From: Fidelibacterota bacterium
GTDB lineage: Bacteria > Fidelibacterota > Marinisomatia > SCGC-AAA003-L08 > TS1B11
Assembly: GCA_004124295.1 (NCBI GenBank)
Contig: SCKI01000002.1
Location: 228,711-292,710, forward strand
Length of the DNA stretch: 64,000 nucleotides
Reading direction: 5' to 3'
Below the pieces are notes generated by a model. It was not told the origin of the DNA. It did not search any database and saw only the letters and a list, made by a program, of their open reading frames with translations. This document shows, piece after piece, positions 52,561 to 59,850 of this stretch. The position numbers and the translations under genes were made by a program. Every line of letters begins with the position of its first letter. Within the stretch, counting starts at the first letter, position 1.

Positions 52561-53598
52561 ATGAGTCGATTATTACCAGTGACCGTTGCCCTTCTGTTGG
52601 GGCTCGCACCCATCACCGGCCAGTCAACCGGGACCCTGATAATCCTCAACAAGAATGCCAATACGGCCAGCCTCGTGGATCTGGCAAGCCTGGCGATTGT
52701 GGCCACCCTGCCCACCGGCGCAGGACCCCATGAGGCTGCCAGTTCGCCGGACGGCAATTGGGCGGTGGTGACCAACTACGGAACAGGGGGGGCGCCGGGC
52801 AACAGTTTGACCCTGATCAATCTGGCCAACCAATCGATCTTCAGGACCCACATCATGTGGAACTACCACAGCCCCCACGGGATAGTGTACCTCCCTGGCG
52901 ATAAAGTGCTGGTGACCGCCGAAGCCGAGCAGGCCTTGGTAAGGGTTGACCTGGGCTCCGGCGACGTGGAGCAGGTATTGATTTCAGATCAGCAGATGGG
53001 CCATATGGTGGCCCTGACGCCTGATGGAAACCGGGCCTTCGTGGCCAACATGGGCTCCGGGTCAGTCACCGCGTTTGACCTGCTGGCCGGCGCCAATTTG
53101 GGCAGCATCCAGACCGGCGCCGGGGCGGAAGGCATAGATGTTGACCCCAGCGGCAGCGAAGTGTGGGTCGCGAACCGGGATGTCGACACCATCACCATTC
53201 TGGACGCCGCTGATCTTACGGTTAAGGATGCTTTTCAATCGACCGGCGCTCCCATCCGCGTCAAGTTCACGCCCGACGGCCAGTATGTCCTCCTGTCAAA
53301 CCTGCGCTCCGGTGATGTGGCGGTGATTGCTGCGGCGACCCGGACGGAAGTCGCCCGCATCGACCTGAACAGCCCGCTGCCCGGAGAACCGAAGCGGCGC
53401 ACTTTCGAAGCGACACACGGCCAGCGGCCTGCGCCGGTCGGTATTCTCATCCACCCCGATGGACGGACTGTCTATGTGGCAACGCCCAATGTTGACCGGG
53501 TGATGGTTATCAGTACCGCCACCTGGCAGGTTGTGGCCCGGATTACCACCGGCGATAATCCCGATGGTATGGCCTACTCGGCCCTGGTAATGAAGTAA
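52561..53598 (+). CDS. Exported YncE-like YVTN beta-propeller
   Basis: A 345-residue seven-bladed propeller. After a signal peptide (VTVALLLGLAPITGQS) come blades with repeats such as PDGNRAFVANMGSGSVTAFD, SGSEVWVANRDVDTITILD and PDGRTVYVATPNVDRVMVI. Such proteins bind ligands or partners in the periplasm and rarely show catalysis on their own. The start is fixed by GGAGGACCTGAAA. It is followed 4 bp later by the DmpA-type peptidase and probably works with it. Confidence 0.88.
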   Translation: MSRLLPVTVALLLGLAPITGQSTGTLIILNKNANTASLVDLASLAIVATLPTGAGPHEAASSPDGNWAVVTNYGTGGAPGNSLTLINLANQSIFRTHIMWNYHSPHGIVYLPGDKVLVTAEAEQALVRVDLGSGDVEQVLISDQQMGHMVALTPDGNRAFVANMGSGSVTAFDLLAGANLGSIQTGAGAEGIDVDPSGSEVWVANRDVDTITILDAADLTVKDAFQSTGAPIRVKFTPDGQYVLLSNLRSGDVAVIAAATRTEVARIDLNSPLPGEPKRRTFEATHGQRPAPVGILIHPDGRTVYVATPNVDRVMVISTATWQVVARITTGDNPDGMAYSALVMK

Positions 53599-53601
53599 GC
53601 G

Positions 53602-54720
53602 ATGCGTAGCTATGGCAATCTACTCGGGACGCTGGCCGTCATCCTGCTATCTGGCGCGCAGTTGGTGGGACAGACGGAGCGTCCCCGCATCCGCGACCTG
53701 GGCCTCTCCCCCGGCCTCCTGCCCACCGGCCCGCTGAACGCCATCACCGATGTGGCCGGGGTCAAAGTGGGGCACGTGACCCTGATCCGGGGCCGTTCCA
53801 TCCGCACGGGGGTGACGGCGATCCTGCCCCACGGCGGCAATGTTTTCCAGGAAAAGGCGCCGGCGGCAGTGTACGTCGGCAACGGCTTCGGCAAGGCGGC
53901 GGGCTTCCTGCAGGTGCAGGAGCTGGGCCTCATCGAAACGCCTATCGTCCTCACCAACACCCTCAGCGTCGGTACGGCGCTGGAGGCGGTGGTGCGCTGG
54001 ACCCTCCGGCAAAAGGGCAATGAAACGGTCCGTTCGGTGAACGCGGTGGTGGGCGAGACCAACGACGGCTATCTCAACGACATCCGGGGCTTGCATGTGA
54101 AGCCTGAGGATGTCTGGCGGGCCATCGAGAAAGCCACGGCCGGACCGGTGGCGGAAGGGAGCATCGGCGCGGGCACGGGGACCCGGGCCCTGGGCTGGAA
54201 AGGGGGCATCGGCAGCGCCTCCCGGGTCCTGCCGGAGAGGGCCGGGGGCTATACAGTGGGGGCCCTGGTGCAGACCAACTATGGCGGCATCCTGACCATC
54301 ATGGGCCGGCCCATTGGCGAGCCGCCCAGCTTCAGCGACGCCGCCTCGACCCCCCAGGAGGTCGGCTCGGTGATGATCGTCCTGGCCACCGACGCACCCC
54401 TGGACGCCCGCAACCTGGGCCGCCTGGCTAAGCGGGCGGTACTGGGGCTGGCCCGGACCGGCTCGTACATGAGCAACGGTTCCGGCGATTTCGTGATTGC
54501 CTTTTCCACCCGCAACCGGGTGCCTTACCGGGGGGACGGCCTGACGCAGGAGGCAACCTATCTGCGGAACGACGCCATGAGTCTGCTCTTCCTGGCGACG
54601 GTGGAAGCGGTGGAGGAGGCGATCTACAATTCGCTGCTGAAGGCCACCACCGTCACCGGCCGGGACGGGAACACCGTTAAGGCCTTGCCGGTGGAGCTGC
54701 TGAGGGAGGCGCTGGAATGA
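53602..54720 (+). CDS. Exported DmpA-type (P1/S58) aminopeptidase
   Basis: A 372-residue N-terminal-nucleophile peptidase that self-cleaves and then removes D- or beta-amino acids or N-terminal residues. Family blocks are GPLNAITDVAGVKVGHVTLI, VGETNDGYLND, GSIGAGTGTRALGWKGGIG and the self-cleavage site EVG-S-VMIVLATDAPL, where the Ser becomes the nucleophile. An N-terminal signal (LLGTLAVILLSGAQLVG) makes it periplasmic, which is uncommon. The final residues (ALPVELLREALE) recur in diverged form at 55731-55790. Confidence 0.92.
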   Translation: MRSYGNLLGTLAVILLSGAQLVGQTERPRIRDLGLSPGLLPTGPLNAITDVAGVKVGHVTLIRGRSIRTGVTAILPHGGNVFQEKAPAAVYVGNGFGKAAGFLQVQELGLIETPIVLTNTLSVGTALEAVVRWTLRQKGNETVRSVNAVVGETNDGYLNDIRGLHVKPEDVWRAIEKATAGPVAEGSIGAGTGTRALGWKGGIGSASRVLPERAGGYTVGALVQTNYGGILTIMGRPIGEPPSFSDAASTPQEVGSVMIVLATDAPLDARNLGRLAKRAVLGLARTGSYMSNGSGDFVIAFSTRNRVPYRGDGLTQEATYLRNDAMSLLFLATVEAVEEAIYNSLLKATTVTGRDGNTVKALPVELLREALE

Positions 54721-54872
54721 GGGGGCGATGTAAGGGGCGCCCCCCGGGGCGCATACAGACTTGGTAATCGACACCCACCTCGGGCCGGAAAGGGCCGATT
54801 GCATGCACGCCCCCGGTTGCCGCATCTGCTTGCTAATAATGGCTCCCCATGCTAAGATACTATGGTGCTAAA

Positions 54873-54888
54873 TGTGATCTGCATCACA
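54873..54888. promoter_or_regulatory. Perfect CRP-type palindrome TGTGA-N6-TCACA
   Basis: TGTGATCTGCATCACA is an exact match to the E. coli CRP core. It is in the AT-rich insert, 330 bp before the first small ORF there. The only Crp/Fnr protein in the window has Q and S in place of two DNA-contact residues, so binding by that protein is uncertain. A 10-base fixed pattern is expected by chance less than once per window. Confidence 0.4.
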
Positions 54889-55218
54889 CCATTACACCGG
54901 ACGAGTGTTATTATTAAACGACAACATAACGGTCTGTTCGTTCGTCTAATGAGCGGTGGGCCCAACTAGTGTTAAATGCTAAAGAGTACCCCGCCGCACC
55001 CGATATAGGGGTGGCAGAGACATGCAGTTGGATTTTCTGGAATGGCTAGTTGTATTATACATTTATGCTTGCCAGGAAGCCAAGATGTAAGTACCTTGGC
55101 CCTTCGATTTCTCACTATTTCAGAGTTAAGATTGCCAACTGAGATAGAGCCATTCCAGGCTGCTGAATGTTATGCGATGGGGCCAATTGGCAACTTGTTC
55201 GCTTGAGGAGTTACGCTA

Positions 55219-55422
55219 ATGACTGAAAATGTAATCCTGGCTGTTGTGGCTACTGGGGTATTTGCTGGCTTGTTCAGCAGGAAATCACTGCGCATAATGG
55301 TGAAGGAATTATGGGCTCATCCGACGACGATTGCCAAGTTCGAAGTTAGAAGTGATAGTAACGGCACAAGAGACGTTCTGGTGACGAGAAAAGACCAGCA
55401 GTCTTATAAGATTCCCATTTAA
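55219..55422 (+). CDS. Small hypothetical protein in AT-rich insert
   Basis: A 67-residue product with an N-terminal hydrophobic stretch (VILAVVATGVFAGLF), a basic turn and a C-terminal half with strand-like pattern (FEVRSDSNGTRDVLVTRKDQ). GAGGAG lies 8 bases upstream of the ATG. Codon use is AT-richer than the surrounding chromosome. Unknown family; a small membrane-tethered domain is the best description. Confidence 0.6.
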   Translation: MTENVILAVVATGVFAGLFSRKSLRIMVKELWAHPTTIAKFEVRSDSNGTRDVLVTRKDQQSYKIPI

Positions 55423-55479
55423 GTGCCTGCGGTTTAGTCGGGGAATGCCGCTATCAAGACCGTTGCCACAGCAAGTCCA

Positions 55480-55656
55480 TTGGCCATATTTGCAATCATC
55501 GTCGTCTGCGTAGTTCTGCTGGGAAGCCTATCTTTCATGTTTTTCATGGGCGCGGATGGGGATGAGAATACGAAGGTACGTGTGCTGGATTTTGCTGACA
55601 GAGCGTTTTTTGCGTCGCTTGGGTATCTTGCTGGATTCCTACCGGGTAGAATTTGA
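55480..55656 (+). CDS. Small predicted membrane protein in AT-rich insert
   Basis: An open frame without ATG near its start. From a TTG at 55480 it gives 58 residues: one hydrophobic helix (AIFAIIVVCVVLLGSLSFMF), an acidic loop (GADGDENT) and an amphipathic tail (FADRAFFASLGYLAGFLPG). The frame is open back to a stop at 55435, so nine further residues are possible. The protein-like pattern and position 57 bp after the previous small ORF suggest a pair. The start is unclear. Confidence 0.5.
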   Translation: MAIFAIIVVCVVLLGSLSFMFFMGADGDENTKVRVLDFADRAFFASLGYLAGFLPGRI

Positions 55657-55686
55657 GATTCTCCTCAATCACCAGGCGTTGCAAGT

Positions 55687-55717
55687 GGCCCCAGTTATGA
55701 AAAGACGGGGCTCTTTT
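55687..55717 (+). terminator. Likely rho-independent terminator after the small ORF pair
   Basis: GCCCC (55687-55691) pairs with GGGGC (55706-55710) and is followed by TCTTTTT (55711-55717). A nested AAAAGA/TCTTTT pairing could extend or compete with it. Placed 31 bp after the second small ORF, which fits the end of a short transcript. Confidence 0.5.
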
Positions 55718-55730
55718 TAATTACATTCAT

Positions 55731-55790
55731 ATGGAGGGTCTGACTCCACGGCTTCCAATAGAGCTGGTCCGGGAGGCACTGAAGGACTAG
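55731..55790 (+). pseudogene. Remnant of a second DmpA-type gene (3' end)
   Basis: Codons for EGLTPRLPIELVREALKD and TAG match the C-terminus of the intact DmpA gene (DGNTVKALPVELLREALE) at protein level, with many synonymous differences. The frame begins only at 55731, so just the last 19 codons survive. The divergence means a paralogue or a foreign homologue, not a fresh target duplication. Confidence 0.75.
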
Positions 55791-55908
55791 CCCAGCAGCA
55801 GGCGGGCCGACGGCACGAAGATTTACAGCGCGAAACAGACTTGCGATGTAACGGCAAAACGGTCTACCCCTCACCCCGGCCCGCGCCCTCAAGCAGAGGG
55901 TCAAGACA

Positions 55909-57189
55909 TCAGCCAACTATAAGGGGCGACGGCGGCGCCTGCACATCGCCGAAAGTCAACGCGGCGCTGAGGGCGGCGGCGGCGGCTTTAACCTGGCCCT
56001 CATCGCTGCCGAAATAACGGCCGATATCGTCGCCTTCCTCCACCGCATCTCCGATTTTTATATAGAGCGCGAAACCGGCGCTGGGATCGAGCCGGTCGCC
56101 GGTCTCCCTGCGCCCTGCTCCGGCGGTAGTCAGCGACATGCCGGCGGCGTAGGTATCGACCCCGGTGAGGTACCCGGCCAGCGGGGCCTTCAACGGAATC
56201 GTGACCGCAGGCTGGTGCGTCTCGGGCCTGGCCAGGGCGGCGGCATCACCCCCCTGGGCGGCAACCATCTGGTCCAATTTCTCCCGGGCCCGGCCGCTCG
56301 ACAGGGCCTCGGCGATGGCGGCAACCGGATCGTCATGGCCGGCCAGCGTCAGGATATCGGCTGACAGGGTCGTGCAGAGGCCGGTGAGGTCCTCGGGCCC
56401 CTCCCCCTCCAACACGGACACCGCCTCCAGCACTTCGCACCAGATGCCGGCGCTGCGGCCCAGCGGCTGGCTCATATCGGTGAGCCGGGCCACTGTCTGC
56501 ACCCCGAACGCCTCGCCCGTCGCCACCAGGATGTCGGCCAGCTGCCGGGCGTCATCGGCCGTCTCCATAAAAGCGCCGTTGCCCACCTTCACATCCAGCA
56601 CCAGTCCGCGGATGCCTTCGGCGATCTTTTTGCTCATGATAGAGCCGCAGATCAGCGGGATGGAGCTGACCGTAGAGGTGACGTCGCGCAGGGCGTACAT
56701 TTTGCGGTCGGCGGGGCAAATCTCGTCGGTCTGCCCGATGATGGCGCAGCCCACTTCGGCCACCAGGCGGCCAAAAGTGTCCAGGTCGAGGCCGGTGTTG
56801 AAGCCGGGGATCGATTCCAGCTTGTCGAGGGTCCCGCCCGTGTGCCCCAGCCCCCGGCCGCTGATCATCGGCACATAGACGCCGCAGGCTGCCACCAGCG
56901 GGGCCAGCACCAGGGAGACTTTGTCGCCCACGCCGCCGGTGGAATGCTTGTCGGCCACGTAGCCGTCGAGATGGGAGAAATCGAGGCGCCGGCCCGAATC
57001 GATCATTGACTGGACCAGGGCCGTGCGCTCCCCCTCGGTCAGCCCTTTGAAATAGACGGCCATCAGCCAGGCGGCGAGCTGGTAGTCGGCCATGGAGCCG
57101 GTGCTGAAGCCAGCGACGATGGCGGCAATTTCCTCCGGCGAGTGCGCCTGCCCCTGCTGCTTGCGGCGGATCAGATCGGCGGGGATCAT
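55909..57189 (-). CDS. deoA: Pyrimidine-nucleoside / thymidine phosphorylase
   Basis: Phosphorolyses thymidine, deoxyuridine or uridine for pyrimidine salvage. The 426-residue protein has VADKHSTGGVGDKVSLVLAP (about 79-98), the phosphate-binding signature, SGRGLGHTGGTLDKLE and RDVTSTVSSIPLI, all intact. Both the glycine-rich loop and the K-x-S motifs are normal. Whether it is a DeoA or Pdp-type enzyme is unclear. It overlaps the carbonic-anhydrase gene by 4 bp and is last in the LptF/G, carbonic anhydrase, deoA run. Confidence 0.94.
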   Translation of the reverse strand: MIPADLIRRKQQGQAHSPEEIAAIVAGFSTGSMADYQLAAWLMAVYFKGLTEGERTALVQSMIDSGRRLDFSHLDGYVADKHSTGGVGDKVSLVLAPLVAACGVYVPMISGRGLGHTGGTLDKLESIPGFNTGLDLDTFGRLVAEVGCAIIGQTDEICPADRKMYALRDVTSTVSSIPLICGSIMSKKIAEGIRGLVLDVKVGNGAFMETADDARQLADILVATGEAFGVQTVARLTDMSQPLGRSAGIWCEVLEAVSVLEGEGPEDLTGLCTTLSADILTLAGHDDPVAAIAEALSSGRAREKLDQMVAAQGGDAAALARPETHQPAVTIPLKAPLAGYLTGVDTYAAGMSLTTAGAGRRETGDRLDPSAGFALYIKIGDAVEEGDDIGRYFGSDEGQVKAAAAALSAALTFGDVQAPPSPLIVG

Positions 57190-57713
57190 GGCCAGGTCAA
57201 CTCGCCAGCATCCCGGTAGCGCCGGGCAAAATCGACGTAGAGCTGCGCGCTGTCGAGAATATCGGCGTATTCGGCGTCGGTAACCTGGCGGCGCAATCTG
57301 GCCGGGACACCGGCGTAGAGGGATCGGGGGGGTACCCTGGTGCCCGGCGTCACCACCGCCCCGGCGGCAATCAGCGAGCCGGAGCCGATCTCCACGCCGT
57401 CCATGATGATGGCCCCCATCCCGATGAGGCAGCGGTCGTTGATGACACAGCCGTGGAGGATGGCATTATGGCCGACGGTGACCTCAGCGCCAACGATGGT
57501 GGGGTACATATCGGTGGTGACATGGATGGTGCCGTTGTCCTGGATATTCGAGCGGGGACCGATGCGGATAAAGTGCATGTCGCCCCGGGCCACCGTGCCG
57601 AACCAGAGGCTCGCTTCCTCACCCACGGTGACATCACCGATGACATTGACTGAAGGTGCGATGAAGGCGCTGTCGGGGATGATGGGGACTTGGTCCCCGA
57701 AGGGGATAATCAT
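57186..57713 (-). CDS. Gamma-class carbonic anhydrase-like protein
   Basis: A 175-residue left-handed beta-helix trimer former. Hexapeptide turns run from IAPSVNVIGDVTVGEEASLW to about residue 130. The three zinc His are in GTIHVTT and VGHNAILHG, and RGDMHFIRIG carries the usual Arg/Asp. Relatives hydrate CO2 or act as transferase-like helpers. It is co-translated with deoA (ATGA) and lptF/G (4-bp overlap). Confidence 0.92.
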   Translation of the reverse strand: MIIPFGDQVPIIPDSAFIAPSVNVIGDVTVGEEASLWFGTVARGDMHFIRIGPRSNIQDNGTIHVTTDMYPTIVGAEVTVGHNAILHGCVINDRCLIGMGAIIMDGVEIGSGSLIAAGAVVTPGTRVPPRSLYAGVPARLRRQVTDAEYADILDSAQLYVDFARRYRDAGELTWP

Positions 57714-59086
57714 GCGGCCAGCTCCTTGCGCCGGAAAAAGTCGAGAATGTCGAGGCGCCAGGTGCGTTGCTCATTCTGCAGGCGCCAATACAGGAACAGA
57801 CCGGCAACCGAGAGGACCATATTGCCGGCCCACATGGCCAGGAAAGGCGACAGGCGGCCCCGGTCGGCAAGCTCCTCACCGGCGATCAAAAAGGCCCAGT
57901 AGATGACGAAAAAACCGAGGCTCATGGCGGCGGCCACAGCGAACCCGCCACGGCGGGCCATAATGCCCACCGGCGCCCCCACCAGAATCAGGACGATACA
58001 GGCGAAGGGGATCGCAAATTTCTTGTGGATTTCGACACGATAACGGCTGATACTCTTGCCGTAACTGGCCAGCAGATTGAAATCGCCGCCAATGCCGCGC
58101 TCGAGGTTGCGGGCCCGCCGGCCCAGGCGGACCGAATCGGACTGGGCCAGGCCGGTGCTGTCGCGGATAACCTGCTGCCAGCGGGTCACCAGCCCCAGGA
58201 CGGCAACTCTGGTCGTGTCGCCGGTGAGAACGAAGGGTGTCTGGGAGGCGATGCGCTGGGACATGCGCTCGCGGACGACGGCCATCTTGCGGACATAGTC
58301 GCCGATTTTCTCCTGCATCATTTCCAGGTTCATCTCCCGGTCGCCGCGCAGGGCCGACTCGCGACGCTCCAGGTAGAGGTTGTCTATGGGGATCACGATG
58401 CGGTGGCGGTCGAACTTGAGGCGGCGGTATTCATCGAGGAGCGGCAGGGCGAGCTCGTGAATCTCCCCATCCTCCAGGAAAAGGAGCAAGGCATCATCAA
58501 TGGCCTGAAACGAGCCCCGGTCGGCGTAGATGGTGCGCTGCACCTTGTCATTATCCTTGCTGAAGATGAGGATGTCGGTGAACTGGTCGCCATCCCGGCC
58601 CCTGACCAGCAAGCTGTAGTTCGGCAGGTCATCAATAAAGTAGCCGGCTTCCACCGCCAGATCGGGACGCTTGCGGTTGATATCACCCGACAGCAACCGG
58701 GCCCGGTGGTTGGCATGGGGCAGGACGGCATTGTTGAACAGGATCAGGGCCACGCAGATCAGCGTGCCAAACGTCAGGGCCGGGGCCAGGATGGCCGCAT
58801 AACTGACACCGGAAGTGCGGATGGCCGTAATCTCGTTATCGGCGGAGAGCCGGCCAAATGCCATGAGGGTGGCCACCATCACCGCCATCGGGACCGCCAG
58901 GGCGAGGATCCAGGCCATGTTGAGGAACACGTACTCCACCAGGATGCCGAAGCCCAGCCCCTTGCCCAGGAAGCGGTCGAGGGCCCTGAGGAGGAAATTG
59001 GTGAGCAGCACGAACAACAGCACCAGCAGGGCAAAGATAAACGGGAGCAGATGCTCCCGGAAGATGTAGCGCTGGAAAATTTTCAT
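57710..59086 (-). CDS. LptF/LptG family permease (YjgP/YjgQ)
   Basis: A 458-residue permease component of the Lpt machine that extracts lipopolysaccharide from the inner membrane. Three N-terminal helices, a large periplasmic beta-jellyroll (about 120-340) and three C-terminal helices give the right architecture; SADNEITAIRTSGVSYAAIL is the family coupling region. The periplasmic part is longer than in E. coli LptF/G and includes a helical insertion near 240-320. ATG 59086 (MKIFQRYIFREHLLP) is preferred over an upstream frame extension. Confidence 0.92.
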   Translation of the reverse strand: MKIFQRYIFREHLLPFIFALLVLLFVLLTNFLLRALDRFLGKGLGFGILVEYVFLNMAWILALAVPMAVMVATLMAFGRLSADNEITAIRTSGVSYAAILAPALTFGTLICVALILFNNAVLPHANHRARLLSGDINRKRPDLAVEAGYFIDDLPNYSLLVRGRDGDQFTDILIFSKDNDKVQRTIYADRGSFQAIDDALLLFLEDGEIHELALPLLDEYRRLKFDRHRIVIPIDNLYLERRESALRGDREMNLEMMQEKIGDYVRKMAVVRERMSQRIASQTPFVLTGDTTRVAVLGLVTRWQQVIRDSTGLAQSDSVRLGRRARNLERGIGGDFNLLASYGKSISRYRVEIHKKFAIPFACIVLILVGAPVGIMARRGGFAVAAAMSLGFFVIYWAFLIAGEELADRGRLSPFLAMWAGNMVLSVAGLFLYWRLQNEQRTWRLDILDFFRRKELAA

Positions 59087-59135
59087 GTAGCCGGATTTTA
59101 CGGCTGACGACGGCGAAACCCAACCCCAATTGCCC

Positions 59136-59164
59136 TTGACTGCCGACGGGAGCGCCCCTAAGTT
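59136..59164 (+). promoter_or_regulatory. Candidate sigma-70-type promoter for the tRNA pair
   Basis: TTGACT at 59136-59141 and TAAGTT at 59159-59164 are separated by exactly 17 bases, about 55 bp before the mature 5' end of tRNA-His. The -35 is near-consensus and the -10 is weak. It would also read away from the divergent lptF/G gene. Confidence 0.45.
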
Positions 59165-59219
59165 GGCGGCGCAAAATGTGGAGGCCAAGGCCGTAAGGCC
59201 GTAACTTTCACCTGCTGTG

Positions 59220-59297
59220 GTGGGCGTAGCTCAGCTTGGTTAGAGCACCTGGTTGTGGCCCAGGAGGTCGTGGGTTCAAGTCCCATCGCTCACCCCA
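59220..59297 (+). tRNA. tRNA-His (GTG anticodon)
   Basis: A full cloverleaf can be drawn: acceptor GTGGGCG/CGCTCAC, D-stem GCTC, anticodon stem CCTGG/CCAGG with loop TTGTGGC, and T-arm GTGGG-TTCAAGT-CCCAT. The base before the acceptor (59219) is G and the discriminator is C, the G-1:C73 pair specific for histidine tRNA. CCA is encoded (59295-59297). Confidence 0.96.
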
Positions 59298-59301
59298 ACC
59301 A

Positions 59302-59378
59302 CGGGGCGTGGCGCAGTCCGGTAGCGCACCTGCTTTGGGAGCAGGGGGTCGTAGGTTCAAATCCTATCGCCCCGACCA
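59302..59378 (+). tRNA. tRNA-Pro (TGG anticodon)
   Basis: Acceptor CGGGGCG/CGCCCCG, anticodon stem CCTGC/GCAGG with loop TTTGGGA, T-arm GTAGG-TTCAAAT-CCTAT and encoded CCA (59376-59378). It follows tRNA-His by four bases, so both are processed from one transcript. The AT-rich island starts just after it. Confidence 0.96.
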
Positions 59379-59387
59379 CAATTTTGT

Positions 59388-59419
59388 CGACGAGGATTCA
59401 GTTTCTCGTCGGCATTTTT
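59388..59419 (+). terminator. Rho-independent terminator after the tRNA pair
   Basis: CGACGAG (59388-59394) and CTCGTCG (59405-59411) form a 7-bp stem with a 10-base loop, followed by GCATTTTTG. It begins 9 bases after the tRNA-Pro CCA. Confidence 0.7.
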
Positions 59420-59462
59420 GTATTTAAACCCCTTCCATCAAAACCGGCTCTACAGCGCAGAC

Positions 59463-59518
59463 TCCCGCAGATTCCCGCAGATAACTCCCCTTTGCGTATA
59501 CGTTTTTGCGTATACGCA
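59463..59518. repeat. Direct and inverted repeats upstream of the island operon
   Basis: TCCCGCAGA occurs twice ten bases apart (59463 and 59473). TTTGCGTATACG occurs twice fourteen bases apart (59491-59502 and 59505-59516), and the second copy is part of the perfect palindrome TGCGTATACGCA (59507-59518). They lie 66-120 bp before the first island gene, a usual place for operators or for recombinase arm sites. Confidence 0.75.
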
Positions 59519-59583
59519 TTCGCCGTCAAAGCAACTCCTCTGGAATCCGTGAAGCATCCCAGAGGCTACACCGAGGCTTGCAT

Positions 59584-59850
59584 ATGGGCGCAGCCATGTT
59601 TTGTTTAGTTGAGCTGGACATAAGTGAGCCGATATATCGACGCGAGATATTGAATCTTTTTGAGGCGTTTGCACGGTGGCAGGGTACCGAGACTGGACCC
59701 GACAAGAGTCACAGGGGCCAACTCGCGCATGAGGTTGGAGGTGGTTATGCCCCGAGTTCGAGCCTAAAACTGGAAAAAGATAGACGGGTTCGCAATAGCC
59801 TTCGGTGGCTCAAGCGACTTGAATCGAAGAGCAAATCAAGGAGACAATAA
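59584..59850 (+). CDS. Island protein A, small and basic, unknown
   Basis: An 88-residue product from ATG 59584 (GAGG about 12 bases upstream). The first 35 residues (MFCLVELDISEPIYRREILN, LFEAFARW) look helical; the C-terminus is strongly basic (RRVRNSLRWLKRLESKSKSR), as in DNA- or RNA-binding tails. Its stop overlaps the next start (TAATG). A longer frame back to 59506 has no ribosome site. Family unknown. Confidence 0.6.
   Translation: MGAAMFCLVELDISEPIYRREILNLFEAFARWQGTETGPDKSHRGQLAHEVGGGYAPSSSLKLEKDRRVRNSLRWLKRLESKSKSRRQ

Larger units (their letters stand above)
54721..55730. other. AT-rich insert with two small ORFs between two DmpA gene ends
   Basis: About 1 kb with base composition clearly more AT-rich than its flanks. 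From left: 150 bp of GC-rich transition, a CRP-like palindrome (54873-54888), unassigned AT-rich sequence with a 22-codon ORF at 55022 that I do not trust, two small ORFs (55219-55422, 55480-55656) and a hairpin/T-tract (55687-55717). It ends at a DmpA-like 3' remnant. The composition and borders suggest acquired DNA. Confidence 0.6.

Noticed and set aside
55022..55090. 22-codon ORF (MQLDFLEWLVVLYIYACQEA) in the AT-rich insert
   Set aside because: Too short, weak ribosome site and no supporting context.
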